Positions 10,017 through 20,196 of a DNA stretch of 64,000 bases are shown in pieces. Made by a program: the position numbers and the translations under genes. The notes under the pieces are model-generated. The model saw nothing but the letters and a program-made list of their open reading frames with translations. It was not told the DNA's origin and did no database searches. The stretch's first letter is position 1. Each line of letters opens with the position of its first letter. The DNA is taken from assembly GCF_003201605.1 (NCBI RefSeq), contig NZ_QJJR01000008.1, positions 43,481 to 107,480 on the forward strand. Direction: 5' to 3'. Source of the stretch: Streptohalobacillus salinus (lineage in GTDB: Bacteria > Bacillota > Bacilli > Bacillales > Amphibacillaceae).

Positions 10017-10080
10017 ATCAAACTGCACAATGCGGATGTCATCGTATTTATCATTAAAGGAGGTGAGGAGATACCTGTTC

Positions 10081-10575
10081 ATGCGTATCTCATTTATGAA
10101 AAAACAAAATCAAGCGTTTGCCTATTTCCTAATCGGTTTAGGTCTTTATTTTCTTTCCCAACAATTTAACATTCCCTACCTACCAGCATTAGCACTTTGG
10201 CCATCTGTACTTGTAATTTTCGGGCTTAGCTTGTTGCTTGATCGTTCAAAAGCACGTAACGATGATAAACCCAGCCTTGGCGCTTTTTTGCTGTTACTTG
10301 GCCTTCATCTCCATTTCATTAATCATCTTTCTTTTTGGGTTGATCATTGGAGTATGTATTTAATTTTAATTGGTTTGAGTCTTCTGATTGGTTATCAAAA
10401 AACAAAACGAGGCTTAAAATTAGGGGTTACGCTTTTCATTGTCGGTTTGTTTTTCCTCTTGTCACTTACCTATCTTCCTTTTCAAGAGCAAATACAAAGC
10501 TTTATTCAGAACATTGAAAGTTACTGGCCAATTGGATTAATTTTATTCGGTAGTTATTTGTTGTTTAAAAAGTAA
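10081..10575 (+). CDS. small polytopic membrane protein, LiaI/LiaF-like transmembrane region
   Basis: 164-residue protein made almost wholly of hydrophobic segments: about six to seven helices separated by short basic or polar turns. Repeated pairs such as FLIGLGLYFL, LWPSVLVIFGLSLLL and YWPIGLILFGSYLL give a W-P-x-x-L-I-x-x-G pattern. That pattern is typical of the LiaI/LiaF-type membrane region (DUF5668-like) found in envelope-stress modules; the C-terminal sensor domain of LiaF is absent. The start is placed at 10081, ten bases after GAGGAG within a longer AAAGGAGGTGAGGAG run; 10030 would put that run inside the gene. It is a lone gene between hemA and the GH43 gene, ending in a strong terminator. 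The role is unknown. Confidence 0.6.
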   Translation: MRISFMKKQNQAFAYFLIGLGLYFLSQQFNIPYLPALALWPSVLVIFGLSLLLDRSKARNDDKPSLGAFLLLLGLHLHFINHLSFWVDHWSMYLILIGLSLLIGYQKTKRGLKLGVTLFIVGLFFLLSLTYLPFQEQIQSFIQNIESYWPIGLILFGSYLLFKK

Positions 10576-10677
10576 CGCGTGACTGAAAGCGGTACGATTT
10601 ATTCATGTTTTCTTTAGGTCATAACCGTCTTTCTGAAAGAACAGCATAATTTATAGGAGTTTAAACCTAGCTTTCTT

Positions 10678-10718
10678 AAAATCAGCGCGTAAGACAAGTT
10701 GTCTTACGCGCTGATTTT
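10678..10718. terminator. bidirectional intrinsic terminator
   Basis: Perfect 18-base inverted repeat (AAAATCAGCGCGTAAGAC) around a five-base loop, with T-rich tails on both strands. It serves the convergent membrane-protein gene (+) and GH43 gene (-). Confidence 0.9.
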
Positions 10719-10788
10719 CTTTTATTTAAGTAACCCTTCTTTTCCCTTTCCAAACAAACAGAAGCGCCTTCTCTTAACCGCTTACTTC

Positions 10789-12198
10789 TTATGCAAGTTC
10801 AAAGGATTGGAGACTTGCTTGCCCCTCACCTTTATAGGTATAGTATAATGCATGCACACCGTCTGGTATCGACACAGGGGTTCCGTACTTTGTCCAAACA
10901 TTGGTGAATGCCACCGGAATTTTCGCCAACACCTCGCCATTCCAAACCGTCTTCACTTCAAAATAACCGCGACAGTATCCACGAACGTTTAGATAGATAT
11001 GGGTCACGCCTTGGCAATTAAAATATTTAAATCCAGCTGTTGCTGAGTCTCTCATGTTACAGATGTAGCCAGGTTCCTCATCGCCATCTTTTCCGTCTTG
11101 AGTAATTTTCGGAAACTGATGATCCATCCATAAATCACCCGTATACATCGCTTCATCGGCACAGTAAAGATTACAGGCTAGATGTGCCGAATATTCTCCT
11201 CGCCCAATTAGCGGACCGTCATTTGCACCACAAGAGGTCATCTCTACTTGCGGAATCGCTCCATCAGGTTGAATGGTAATTGCTTCGATGCAACCTTGCC
11301 TACTAAAATTTGAACCATTCGTGTGACGATGATAGAAAATATACCATTTTTTCTTGATTTCAACAATACTTCCATGATTGTTACCCCCATAGTACATCGG
11401 TTGTGCTGCAGGCTTATAAGAATCAATATGAAGATCGTTGTTACTAACGATTACCCCTTGATATTCAAATCCTTCAACTGGCGATCGACTGGTCGCATAA
11501 CAGAGTTCATGGAAAACAACAGAAGAGTAAATAAAATAATACGTCTCACCGATTTTCCGCATCGATGGCGCTTCAAAAAATTCATGCCCTTTAAAACTAC
11601 TTCCTGAACTATATGGTTCACTAGGTGAAATGATTGCAGGCGCTTTTATAATCGTTACCATATCTCGACCAAGTAAGGTAACCATCGCTCCTTTCCTTGA
11701 CTTATCGCCCACTGGACAAAAACCGGTATACAAATAGGTCGTATCCCCTTCCGTTAACAACCCTGGATCAAACTGCGGTTGGTCACCATCTTTTTCACCT
11801 AAACGCGTGCCGTCATCATAGCGAACATAACCATAAAATTGATACCTTCCTGCTGGTGAATCACTAACAGCAACAGATACAACCGATACTTTATCTAGGA
11901 CGTAATATATGTAATAGCGACCATCTGGACCAATCGTCACGTCAGGTGCATAAAGACACATCCTTCCGTCAGAATTAAGCGGATCATCCGTTTTCTGATA
12001 AATTGTCCCTTCACAGCGCCAATTCCCTAAGTCATCAACCGGCGCTGACCAACACACATAATCATTTAAACAATAGACATGACCGTTGAACTTATCATGT
12101 GAGCCATAGACGTAAACTCGGTCATTAAATACATAAGGTTCACCATCAGGAATATATTCCCAAGATGGAAGGTACGGGTTTACTGCTTGTTTTTCCAC
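10789..12198 (-). CDS. glycoside hydrolase family 43 protein (xylosidase/arabinofuranosidase type)
   Basis: 469-residue protein with a GH43 five-bladed propeller (about residues 1-320) and a C-terminal beta-sandwich of CBM6 type (about 335-469). The three acidic residues expected for the family are visible: Asp18 in IPDGEPYVF (base), Asp86 in LYAPDVTIGPDG (modulator) and Glu209 in FFEAPSMRK (acid). There is no signal peptide, so it should act in the cytosol on imported oligosaccharides, most likely xylo- or arabino-oligosaccharides; exact specificity cannot be read. The GTG start has GGAG nine bases upstream. It is an isolated gene between hemA and engB, where B. subtilis has none, with a perfect cre site upstream. 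This is probably an accessory insertion. Confidence 0.85.
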   Translation of the reverse strand: MEKQAVNPYLPSWEYIPDGEPYVFNDRVYVYGSHDKFNGHVYCLNDYVCWSAPVDDLGNWRCEGTIYQKTDDPLNSDGRMCLYAPDVTIGPDGRYYIYYVLDKVSVVSVAVSDSPAGRYQFYGYVRYDDGTRLGEKDGDQPQFDPGLLTEGDTTYLYTGFCPVGDKSRKGAMVTLLGRDMVTIIKAPAIISPSEPYSSGSSFKGHEFFEAPSMRKIGETYYFIYSSVVFHELCYATSRSPVEGFEYQGVIVSNNDLHIDSYKPAAQPMYYGGNNHGSIVEIKKKWYIFYHRHTNGSNFSRQGCIEAITIQPDGAIPQVEMTSCGANDGPLIGRGEYSAHLACNLYCADEAMYTGDLWMDHQFPKITQDGKDGDEEPGYICNMRDSATAGFKYFNCQGVTHIYLNVRGYCRGYFEVKTVWNGEVLAKIPVAFTNVWTKYGTPVSIPDGVHALYYTYKGEGQASLQSFELA

Positions 12199-12312
12199 TT
12201 ACCACCACTCCACTTCTATTATTTTTGTGCTGTCACACCACACAAAGGCTACGCTGCATTAAAGCAATTGAATCATTTAGATAAAATACTTATAAGCAGA
12301 CATTGACCACGT

Positions 12313-12327
12313 TGTTAAGCGCTTTCA
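12313..12327 (-). promoter_or_regulatory. cre site (CcpA operator) upstream of the GH43 gene
   Basis: TGAAAGCGCTTAACA on the minus strand fits the catabolite-responsive element consensus TGNAANCGNWNNCW at every fixed position. It lies about 115 bases before the GH43 start, where CcpA with HPr-Ser-P would repress when preferred sugars are present. Confidence 0.8.
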
Positions 12328-12428
12328 TTTTACGCTATTTTCGCTAATATGAAAAGAAAATCGATTCGTTTAAATATGTTTTCTCACAATAAAGCAGCTA
12401 GGTCTCATTCTGCCCAACAGTAAAGCTA

Positions 12429-12458
12429 CCCAGTGAACAATCGTAATGGTTCACTGGG
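12429..12458. repeat. inverted repeat in the GH43-engB gap
   Basis: Perfect 10-base arms CCCAGTGAAC / GTTCACTGGG around a ten-base loop, without a clear T-run. It may be the transcription end of engB (minus strand). The 417-base gap 12199-12615 otherwise holds the cre site, the unseen GH43 promoter and, at 12484-12615, AT-rich sequence with an open plus-strand frame lacking a start; no gene is called there. Confidence 0.45.
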
Positions 12459-12615
12459 CACTGCTTACTTAACTTGAGTTTTTTGCGACAAGAAAAACCT
12501 CACTGGCCATTGTCAATTTGGTTTCTCGCCATCTTGAACTTAAAAATCAACCTTACGTCCGGTACTCTCGTTTACATGAAAGTGCCTATTCAGAACAGAA
12601 ACGGATTTGCAACTA

Positions 12616-13197
12616 TCATAAAAATGATTCAATTTTACGCCAAGCTTCTTCTTTCCCTTGTGCTGTTTCTGATGAGAACGGAATGATTACATCATCACCT
12701 TCAACGGCTAAGGTTTCTCGGATACGATTAACATGTTTTTGGACTTGCGCTTTTTTAATTTTATCTAATTTCGTTGCCACAATGATGACAGGTAATTTAT
12801 GGAATTTTAAAAAGTCATACATCGCTACATCTTCAACAGATGGTTGATGTCTAATATCAACAACAAGTACGGTCGCGCGCAAATTCTCACGTTCAGAAAA
12901 GTACGTTTCCAACATCTTCCCCCAAGCTTCACGTTCCGTTTTTGACACTTTCGCATAGCCATAGCCAGGCACATCAACAAAGTGAAAGGCTTCATTGATG
13001 AGATAGAAATTTAAGGTTTGGGTTTTACCTGGTTTTGATGATGTTCGTGCTAACGCTTTTCGATTGATTAACTTATTAATAAATGATGATTTTCCCACGT
13101 TTGAACGACCCGCTAATGCTATTTCTGGTAAGCCTTCAGGTGGATATTGTTTTGGTGCTACCGCACTGATGGTTATATCTGATTTTGTTACTTTCAT
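12616..13197 (-). CDS. engB: ribosome-assembly GTPase EngB/YsxC
   Basis: 193-residue TRAFAC-class GTPase of the YihA/EngB family, needed for 50S ribosomal subunit maturation. G1 is [10 protein letters not shown] near residue 30, G3 DVPGYGYAK near 75, G4 ATKLDK near 140 and G5 PFSSETAQG near 172. Full length. The ATG overlaps the last base of the lon stop codon (TAATG), with GGAGGGTG just upstream, so translation is coupled to lon. The lon-engB-hemA order matches B. subtilis, but here hemA is separated by the GH43 and membrane-protein genes and so does not share their transcript. Confidence 0.95.
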   Translation of the reverse strand: MKVTKSDITISAVAPKQYPPEGLPEIALAGRSNVGKSSFINKLINRKALARTSSKPGKTQTLNFYLINEAFHFVDVPGYGYAKVSKTEREAWGKMLETYFSERENLRATVLVVDIRHQPSVEDVAMYDFLKFHKLPVIIVATKLDKIKKAQVQKHVNRIRETLAVEGDDVIIPFSSETAQGKEEAWRKIESFL

Positions 13198-15521
13198 TAG
13201 TCACCCTCCACGAATGCATGTGTTAAGACCTCGTCCATATGCGAGACAGGAATAAAGGTCAAATCTTTCTTAATACTTTCTGGTATATCATCTAAGTCTT
13301 TCTCATTGTCTTTAGGCATAATAATCGTTGTTAAACCACTGCGGTGTGCACTCATCGTCTTTTCTTTTAAACCGCCAATCGGGAGCACACGTCCACGTAA
13401 GGTGACTTCACCGGTCATACCGACTTCGCGACGAATACGCTTGTTGGTTAACGCTGAAACAAGGGCTGTCACCATGGTAATCCCCGCAGAAGGACCGTCT
13501 TTTGGCGTGGCGCCTTCTGGTACGTGAATATGAATGTCATTGGTTTGATAAAAGTTTTCGTTAATCCCGAGCATTGCTTGTCTTGAACGAATATAACTAA
13601 TCGCTGCTTGAGCAGATTCTTTCATCACATCACCCAGCTTACCTGTTAATTGCAGTTTCCCTTTACCAGGAACGACACTCACCTCGATAGATAAGATATC
13701 ACCACCAAAAGCCGTATAAGCAAGACCTGTTGCTGTTCCAATAGGGTCTTCTGTTTCCATTTGACCGTAACGGTAGAGCGGTTTGCCTAAATAATCTTCG
13801 AGACGTGTCTTCGTTATCATGATTTTTTCATCAGGGTTTTCAACGATGACTTTGGCTGCTTTTCGACAGAGAGAAGCAATTTTACGTTCTAGTTGACGGA
13901 CACCTGCTTCTCGCGTATAGCGACGGATTAATTCTAACAAGCCATCTTTACGAATCGTGAGATTCGCTTTTGTTAAACCATGCTGTTTTAGCTGTTTCGG
14001 TACTAAATAGTTTTTCGCAATAAACTGTTTCTCAATCTCAGTGTAGCCAGGTAATTGAATAACTTCCATCCGATCTAAGAGCGGACGCGGGATTAATTGA
14101 CCTTGGTTTGCGGTCGCGATAAAAAGCACCTGTGATAAATCATACGGTTCCTCAACAAAGTGATCACTGAATTGATAATTTTGCTCTGGGTCAAGCACTT
14201 CCAACATTGCTGATGACGGATCACCTTTATAATCACTTGACATTTTATCAATTTCATCCAATAACATGACCGGATTGACTGTTCCTGCTTTTTTCATCGA
14301 TTGAATAATTCGACCTGGCATTGCACCAATATAAGTGCGTCGATGACCACGTACTTCTGATTCATCTTTAACCCCACCCAGTGACAGACGAACAAATTCT
14401 CGGTTCATAGCTCGAGCGACTGATTTTGCAAGGGATGTTTTTCCGACACCTGGAGGACCCACTAAACAGAGAATCGGACCCTTTAAATCATGTGTCAACG
14501 CTTGAACAGCGATGTATTCTAAGATCCGTTCCTTTACGGTTTCTAAACCGTAATGGTCTTGATCAAGAATCCGAGCCGTCTTCGTCACATCCAATTGATC
14601 CGTCGTTGTCGTTTGCCATGGCAGTTGGATTAACCAGTCCAAGTAATTTCTGATGATCCCAGATTCTGCACTTGTTTGCGGAATCCGTTCGTAGCGCTGT
14701 AATTCTTTCATGGCGACTTCTTTGATGCGGTCTGTCATGTCACTTGTTTCGATTTTTTCCTCTAAATCAGAAACTTCCTTACGTTTCCCGTCCTTATCAC
14801 CTAATTCACTTTGGATCACTTTCATTTGCTCACGTAAATAATACTCTTTCTGTGATTGTTCAATTGTTTTTTTTACTTGTTGACCAATCTGTTTCTCTAA
14901 GCGTAAGACTTCTAACTCATCGGTTAATACTTGGATTAACGTTTTGGCCCGCTCATCAACTGCTAGTATTTCGAGTAGCATTTGCTTCGTCGGTAATCTA
15001 ATGGGTAAATGAGATGCAACGACATCGGTTAATTGACCTAAGTCTTCAATATCAACTGTACTTTCATAGACTTCCTTAGAGAGTTTAGGTGATAGGTCAA
15101 CATATCGTTTAAATTGATCTAGAATTGACCTTACAAAAGCATCTGCTTTTAAATCTTGTTCAATGTTTTGATCGTCTTCAACTTCAATTTCTGCTAAATA
15201 GTAGGGTTCTGTTGCTGTATAATTAAGCACTTGGGCACGTTTCAAGCCCTCAATGAGCACACGAAATGTCCCATTTGGCAATTTTAACATTTGTTTGACA
15301 TAACCGACGGTCCCAAAGCTAAATAAATCTTCTTCTTTTGGGTCCTTAATGGCCGTCTCTTTCTGTGTAACTAACATGATTCGCCGATCTTCAAGCATTG
15401 CCATGTCGAGCGCTTCAATTGATGGCTTGCGTCCAACATCTAAATGGACAATGACTGATGGATAGACTAATGTCCCTCGAAGTGGCAGTACTGGTAATGT
15501 TAAAAGACTCCCTTTTTCCAT
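13197..15521 (-). CDS. lon: ATP-dependent protease Lon (LonA)
   Basis: 774-residue cytosolic AAA+ serine protease degrading misfolded and regulatory proteins. Domains in order: LON substrate-binding domain (about 10-205), a coiled-coil linker, an AAA+ module with Walker [13 protein letters not shown] near 355 and Walker [10 protein letters not shown], and a C-terminal protease domain. The catalytic Ser is in [11 protein letters not shown] and the Lys in [15 protein letters not shown]. The ATG at 15521 is preferred: GGGAGG lies eight bases upstream and the length then equals B. subtilis LonA. An upstream in-frame start would add 30 unrelated residues. LonB, which lies between clpX and lonA in B. 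subtilis, is absent. Confidence 0.97.
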   Translation of the reverse strand: MEKGSLLTLPVLPLRGTLVYPSVIVHLDVGRKPSIEALDMAMLEDRRIMLVTQKETAIKDPKEEDLFSFGTVGYVKQMLKLPNGTFRVLIEGLKRAQVLNYTATEPYYLAEIEVEDDQNIEQDLKADAFVRSILDQFKRYVDLSPKLSKEVYESTVDIEDLGQLTDVVASHLPIRLPTKQMLLEILAVDERAKTLIQVLTDELEVLRLEKQIGQQVKKTIEQSQKEYYLREQMKVIQSELGDKDGKRKEVSDLEEKIETSDMTDRIKEVAMKELQRYERIPQTSAESGIIRNYLDWLIQLPWQTTTTDQLDVTKTARILDQDHYGLETVKERILEYIAVQALTHDLKGPILCLVGPPGVGKTSLAKSVARAMNREFVRLSLGGVKDESEVRGHRRTYIGAMPGRIIQSMKKAGTVNPVMLLDEIDKMSSDYKGDPSSAMLEVLDPEQNYQFSDHFVEEPYDLSQVLFIATANQGQLIPRPLLDRMEVIQLPGYTEIEKQFIAKNYLVPKQLKQHGLTKANLTIRKDGLLELIRRYTREAGVRQLERKIASLCRKAAKVIVENPDEKIMITKTRLEDYLGKPLYRYGQMETEDPIGTATGLAYTAFGGDILSIEVSVVPGKGKLQLTGKLGDVMKESAQAAISYIRSRQAMLGINENFYQTNDIHIHVPEGATPKDGPSAGITMVTALVSALTNKRIRREVGMTGEVTLRGRVLPIGGLKEKTMSAHRSGLTTIIMPKDNEKDLDDIPESIKKDLTFIPVSHMDEVLTHAFVEGD

Positions 15522-15636
15522 GTTTGATTCCCTCCCAAACGTTGATTGTTTCTCTATATCGATGCGGGCCTTCCTCACGTCACTATTTATCAACCATTTT
15601 GCTAGCGACAATGTTCAACTATATTTTATGTAGAAC

Positions 15637-15665
15637 AGAAAATCCCTTGCATAAGACAAGGGATT
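15637..15665 (-). terminator. intrinsic terminator downstream of clpX
   Basis: Perfect nine-base arms AATCCCTTG / CAAGGGATT around a seven-base loop, followed by TTTTC on the minus strand. Confidence 0.75.
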
Positions 15666-15675
15666 AAAACAATCA

Positions 15676-16941
15676 TTACGCTGTTTCTTCTGTTTCGTTT
15701 AATTCTGAGCCATCTTCAAGTAACAGTTTTGGACGATTTGCTTCATTCTCGACTGTTTCCTTAGTTATAACACACGTTTTAATATCTTCCCGTGATGGAA
15801 GCTCAAACATAACATCTAACATGATACCTTCTAGAATCGAACGTAAGCCACGTGCTCCTGTATTTCGTTCCATTGCTTTATGGGCAATAGCTACAAGCGC
15901 ATCTTCTTCAAACTGAAGTTCAACATTATCCATTTCGAATAGGCGTTTATATTGTTTAACTAAAGCATTTTTCGGTTGTGTTAAAATTTCTACCAGGGCA
16001 TCTTGGTCAAGCGGTTCAAGTGCTCCAATAATCGGTAAACGTCCGATAAATTCAGGAATTAAACCGTATTTGAGTAAATCTTCAGGTAATATTTTTTGTA
16101 GCAGTTGTGCTTTGTCAAGCTCACCTGCATCTGTCTCAGCACCAAAACCTATGACTTTTTTACCTAGGCGACCTTTAATGATCTGATCAATTCCATCAAA
16201 TGCACCACCGACAATAAATAAAACGTTGGTTGTATCAATTTGAATAAATTCTTGGTGAGGGTGCTTACGTCCACCTTGAGGAGGAACACTAGCGGTTGTT
16301 CCTTCTAAAATCTTAAGCAATGCTTGTTGTACACCTTCACCACTAACATCACGTGTAATTGAAGGATTTTCTGATTTTCTTGCGACTTTATCGATTTCAT
16401 CGATGTAGATAATCCCTTTTTCAGCTTTTTCCACATCATAATCTGCTGCTTGAATTAATTTAAGCAAGATATTTTCAACATCTTCTCCGACATAACCGGC
16501 TTCAGTCAATGATGTTGCATCTGCGATAGCAAATGGCACATTTAAAATACGCGCTAACGTTTGTGCTAATAGGGTTTTACCACTTCCTGTTGGACCAATC
16601 ATTGCAATGTTACTTTTTTGCAGTTCAATATCATCAGTAGATTTTGGTGCATTGATTCGTTTGTAATGGTTGTAAACTGCGACCGATAAATTACGTTTGG
16701 CTTTGTTTTGACCAATCACGTAATCATCTAAAATTTTGTTAATCTCTTGTGGTTTCGGTACTTCTGTGAATTCCATATCTTCTTCTGTCCCGAGTTCTTC
16801 CTCGACAATCTCTGCACATAAGTCAATACACTCATCACATATATAGACACCTGGACCAGCGACTAATTTTTTAACTTGATCTTGACTTTTGCCACAAAAC
16901 GAGCATTTTAATTGCCCTTTTTCTTCATTAAATTTATACAT
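15676..16941 (-). CDS. clpX: ATP-dependent Clp protease ATP-binding subunit ClpX
   Basis: 421-residue AAA+ unfoldase that recognises tagged substrates and threads them into ClpP. An N-terminal C4 zinc-binding domain (CSFCGKSQ ... CDECIDLC, residues 14-40) is followed by Walker [13 protein letters not shown] near 115, Walker [14 protein letters not shown] near 180, and the RRxGxR-type sensor helix region. The pore and ClpP-docking loops fall in conserved stretches. Full length, with an AGAGAGGTG ribosome site. It lies between tig and lon as in most Bacillales, forming a protein-quality cluster, with its own upstream gap of 305 bases and a terminator on each side. Confidence 0.97.
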   Translation of the reverse strand: MYKFNEEKGQLKCSFCGKSQDQVKKLVAGPGVYICDECIDLCAEIVEEELGTEEDMEFTEVPKPQEINKILDDYVIGQNKAKRNLSVAVYNHYKRINAPKSTDDIELQKSNIAMIGPTGSGKTLLAQTLARILNVPFAIADATSLTEAGYVGEDVENILLKLIQAADYDVEKAEKGIIYIDEIDKVARKSENPSITRDVSGEGVQQALLKILEGTTASVPPQGGRKHPHQEFIQIDTTNVLFIVGGAFDGIDQIIKGRLGKKVIGFGAETDAGELDKAQLLQKILPEDLLKYGLIPEFIGRLPIIGALEPLDQDALVEILTQPKNALVKQYKRLFEMDNVELQFEEDALVAIAHKAMERNTGARGLRSILEGIMLDVMFELPSREDIKTCVITKETVENEANRPKLLLEDGSELNETEETA

Positions 16942-17199
16942 TATATGTCACCTCTCTATAGTAAACAAAAACTTTTTCATCGGACGATTACTATCATCAT
17001 ATCAAATAACTTATCAGAATTAAAATAATAGTACTTATCCACTATTTGCTTGTTTAATGACACAGATAAACGTGTGCACAAAAACGAAAGCATATGTATT
17101 TTATCATAAGTTCATCAAAAAGTATTGAAAAAACCTTTTTGCTTGCGCAAAAAAATAAAACACCCCTTTTAATAACTAAAAAGCGTGTTTGTAAGGGTG
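16942..17199. other. tig-clpX intergenic region
   Basis: Together with the tig terminator this is a 305-base gap without a gene. It is AT-rich and must hold the clpX promoter: a TATGAT-like -10 is visible on the minus strand near 17020, but no convincing -35. No CIRCE or other operator was recognised by eye. Confidence 0.4.
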
Positions 17200-17229
17200 A
17201 AAACAAGGCGAATAATCTCGCCTTGTTTT
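17200..17229 (-). terminator. intrinsic terminator downstream of tig
   Basis: Perfect 12-base arms AAAACAAGGCGA / TCGCCTTGTTTT around a six-base loop. The arm itself ends in TTTT on the minus strand. Confidence 0.75.
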
Positions 17230-17246
17230 CTTATTTAGTAGAGCTA

Positions 17247-18533
17247 TTATTTTTTAACGCTTTGTTCTACTAAGAAATCAATTGCTTTTTTGATTTTAAG
17301 ATCCTCTTTAATTGCATCTGTGTTACCACCAAGCATTTGTACCAACTGATCCATTTCTAATTGATACATTTCTGCCATCGTATTTAACTCAGCTTCAACA
17401 TCTGCTTCAGTTGCTTCTAATTCTTCAACTTCAACAATTGCTTCAAGAACTAAGTTGGTGCGCACACGTTTTTTAGCATCTTCTTTCATTTGTTCTTTCA
17501 GTTGATCTTCAGATTGACCTGAGAACTGGAAGTACATTTCAAGTGTCATACCTTGTTGTTGTAGACGTTGCTCGAATTCGCGAAGCATACGGTCAAGTTC
17601 ACCATCAACCATCGCATCCGGAATATCAATTTCAGCATTTTCACTTGCTTGCGTGATTAAGCTTTCACGCATTTGTGAATCTGCTTGATTTTGTTTTTCT
17701 TCTTGAAGACGTTTTTTCGTTTTTTCTTTTAACTCAGTTAATGTTTCAATTTCGTCATCTACATCTTTCGCGAATTCATCATCCATTTCTGGTAATTCTT
17801 TCGCTTTAATTTCGTGAATTTTAACCTTAAATGTAGCTGGTTTACCGGCAAGGTTTTCAGCGTGATATTCTTCTGGGAATGTCACATCAACATCAAGTTC
17901 TGCACCTGTTTCTTGACCGATTAATTTTTCTTCGAATCCAGGAATAAATGAACCTGAACCGATTTCTAGTGAATGATTTTCTGCTGATCCGCCTTCAAAT
18001 GCTTCACCATCGATGAATCCTTCAAAGTCCATAACAACAGTATCACCATCTTCAACAGTACCTTCTTCTTTAACAACAAGTTCTGCTAGTGATTGACGTT
18101 GATTTTCAAGATCAGCTTCTACGTCTTCGTCTGTAACGTTAACGTCTTCAACTTCAACTTCTAAACCTTTGTACTCGCCTAATTTAACTTCTGGTTTAAC
18201 AGTCACAGTTGCTGTGAAAATTAGGTTTTTGCCTTTTTCGATTTGTGTAATATCAATTTCAGGTTGGTCAACTGGATCAATACCAGCTTCTTCAACTGCT
18301 TTACCATAAGCTTCTGGTAAAATGATATCAACCGCATCTTGGTATAATGATTCCACACCAAAACGTTGTTCGAACATGCCACGAGGAATTCTACCTTTAC
18401 GGAATCCTGGTAACTGTACATCTTTTACTACTTTTTTGAACGCTTCATCAAGCGCACCTTTAAATTGATCTGCTTCTACTTCAACGGTAAGAAGACCTTG
18501 ATTGCCTTCTTGTTTTTCCCATTTAGCTGTCAT
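17247..18533 (-). CDS. tig: trigger factor (ribosome-associated chaperone, peptidyl-prolyl isomerase)
   Basis: 428-residue chaperone that docks at the ribosome exit tunnel and shields nascent chains. The N-terminal ribosome-binding signature GFRKGRIP is near residue 44. An FKBP-type isomerase domain follows (about 150-240, [20 protein letters not shown]), then a long acidic helical C-terminal chaperone region. The start is set at 18533, where GGAGGG lies eight bases upstream and the protein begins [11 protein letters not shown]; five codons earlier there is another ATG lacking a site. It lies between ysoA and clpX as in B. subtilis. Confidence 0.97.
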   Translation of the reverse strand: MTAKWEKQEGNQGLLTVEVEADQFKGALDEAFKKVVKDVQLPGFRKGRIPRGMFEQRFGVESLYQDAVDIILPEAYGKAVEEAGIDPVDQPEIDITQIEKGKNLIFTATVTVKPEVKLGEYKGLEVEVEDVNVTDEDVEADLENQRQSLAELVVKEEGTVEDGDTVVMDFEGFIDGEAFEGGSAENHSLEIGSGSFIPGFEEKLIGQETGAELDVDVTFPEEYHAENLAGKPATFKVKIHEIKAKELPEMDDEFAKDVDDEIETLTELKEKTKKRLQEEKQNQADSQMRESLITQASENAEIDIPDAMVDGELDRMLREFEQRLQQQGMTLEMYFQFSGQSEDQLKEQMKEDAKKRVRTNLVLEAIVEVEELEATEADVEAELNTMAEMYQLEMDQLVQMLGGNTDAIKEDLKIKKAIDFLVEQSVKK

Positions 18534-18704
18534 TAATTTTCCCTCCATAAATACGTATATATGATTTTATTTGCCGTTCTCTAGTGATACGTTTCTGTAA
18601 TCCAAGACCGAACGCAAATTACAACCCTTATATTATAACATAATCCATCATGGTTTCAACATATTGTGATCAACAGTCTACATTTTTTAATCTAATCTCA
18701 CTTA

Positions 18705-19688
18705 CTACTCCTCTATCACAGAAAAATAGAGTTGTTCAGCTTCAATAAAACGATTAATCGTCACTTCAATATCAGCTTTTCTCTCGCCACTAACATCAAT
18801 TGTTTCCTTAAACGAGCCTTCCACAAGAGCAAGTAACGCTGCTTTTACCAATGCAATATCTTCTAAGTGTTCAACCATTGGGTAGTGAACATAAAAATAC
18901 CGATCAATTAATTGATTGACCATCCGAAAGAAGGTTGGATCCTTTTGTTCAATATCACTTAATTCACTTAATAACTGCTTCTTAATCGGATGATCATTCA
19001 TATATGGATAACGTTTCGGCTTTATTTCCTTGAAATGGCCGAATTTTTCAATCGAAACAACTTGTTCAAATTGATTCGCTTGTAACAGATTAAGTACGAC
19101 CGTCTTAATTACAGGGTGTACCGAGGCATCAGCTAACATATGTTCAAATAAAGATATGTATGGTGTAATCGGTTGACCTTGCAAATGATTAATCAAATGC
19201 CATTGCGCATTAACATCCTTTGACTCTAATGCACTAACAAGTTCACGTTTCGTAATACTTGTTTCTTTATCAACTTCTTCAGATACTAGTGGTTGATTCA
19301 CTTCATATAATTTCTCGAGTTGTGAGCGCATCGGGTTTTCCAACTTTGCCTCTGTTAAAGCTTCTGCTAATAACTCATCGACGCGTTTATGTTTATGTGC
19401 TTGAAATAAAACCGTTGCATAAATGTTTATGTAAGAATAATAATCTTTTGTTTGTTGATCAATTTGATCTTCCAATAAGTATTCCGCTTCAATTTGACGT
19501 CCTAACTCAATTAAACAAGTGACTTTTGCAACAATCACATCAATATCTTCAACACCATAGTCAATCAGCTCATTCAAAAACGTAAGTGCTTCTTTGTATT
19601 GATGGTTATGAAACGATTGAAATGCTTGTTTCTCTAAACGCTCTTTTTCCTTAGGAAACAGAACGATTTTATGTTCCCTTTCTTTCAT
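18705..19688 (-). CDS. ysoA: TPR-repeat protein, YsoA-like
   Basis: 327-residue soluble, mostly helical protein. The first 110 residues carry tetratricopeptide-like helix pairs (FHNHQYKEALTFLNELIDYG; VDELLAEALTEAKL). The rest is an all-helical region with several acidic stretches. Size and its place immediately upstream of tig match B. subtilis YsoA, a conserved Bacillaceae protein of unknown function; TPR repeats usually mediate protein-protein contacts. The ATG follows GAGGGGGTG. The leu/ilv genes that flank ysoA in B. subtilis are not present here. Confidence 0.75.
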   Translation of the reverse strand: MKEREHKIVLFPKEKERLEKQAFQSFHNHQYKEALTFLNELIDYGVEDIDVIVAKVTCLIELGRQIEAEYLLEDQIDQQTKDYYSYINIYATVLFQAHKHKRVDELLAEALTEAKLENPMRSQLEKLYEVNQPLVSEEVDKETSITKRELVSALESKDVNAQWHLINHLQGQPITPYISLFEHMLADASVHPVIKTVVLNLLQANQFEQVVSIEKFGHFKEIKPKRYPYMNDHPIKKQLLSELSDIEQKDPTFFRMVNQLIDRYFYVHYPMVEHLEDIALVKAALLALVEGSFKETIDVSGERKADIEVTINRFIEAEQLYFSVIEE

Positions 19689-19779
19689 CTTCTCACCCCC
19701 CTCTTGTTCATTGCTAACGAAAAAGTTACTAACTACTATTTACCCATAAGGCTAACTTTTAAACCCCTGCAGTGATTCA

Positions 19780-20016
19780 CTACTTTTTCACCCGCATCAT
19801 TGCTCGCAAGTCCTCATCTAGATTAAGTACTTTGTCTTCGACAAGTTGTCTTGAATCTTCAACACCCTGATTATAATAATAATTGGCGAGGTGCTTGTTA
19901 AAAAATTCAATTAATTGTTCTGCCTCAATCGAACCGAGTTGTTCCCCGCGCTCAATTTCAAAATAGCGGATTAAATCATCAATCATCGCTTGATGTTCTT
20001 GCTTTTCTAACCTCAC
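19780..20016 (-). CDS. DUF2164 family small protein
   Basis: 78-residue acidic helical protein. The segment IEFFNKHLANYYYNQGVEDSR followed by a D/E-rich tail is characteristic of DUF2164, a widespread family of about 80 residues without known function. The start is GTG with GGGGG eight bases upstream. It stands alone between ysoA and a divergent membrane-protein gene. No membrane segment or signal peptide. Confidence 0.75.
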   Translation of the reverse strand: MRLEKQEHQAMIDDLIRYFEIERGEQLGSIEAEQLIEFFNKHLANYYYNQGVEDSRQLVEDKVLNLDEDLRAMMRVKK

Positions 20017-20196
20017 TTCTCATTCCCCCCGCTATATTTATCGACTTCACTAGTATAACATGAATTAATTTACACCCTCATCTTTAACTAGAAAACCAAG
20101 AAATATTTGTCACACGATAATCTGTAACAATTATCCACTATATCACCAATTATGTTATAGTTAGGCATAGTTAGTTAAGGAAAGGTGTGGTCATCT

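Noticed and set aside
12313..12327. Reading the GH43 upstream palindrome as a terminator
   Set aside because: It fits the cre consensus exactly, lies upstream of the gene and has no loop or T-run.
12484..12847. Open plus-strand frame running from the GH43-engB gap into engB antisense
   Set aside because: It has only a TTG start without a ribosome site. Two thirds lie opposite engB, and the protein-like look of the first 40 codons could not be tied to any family.
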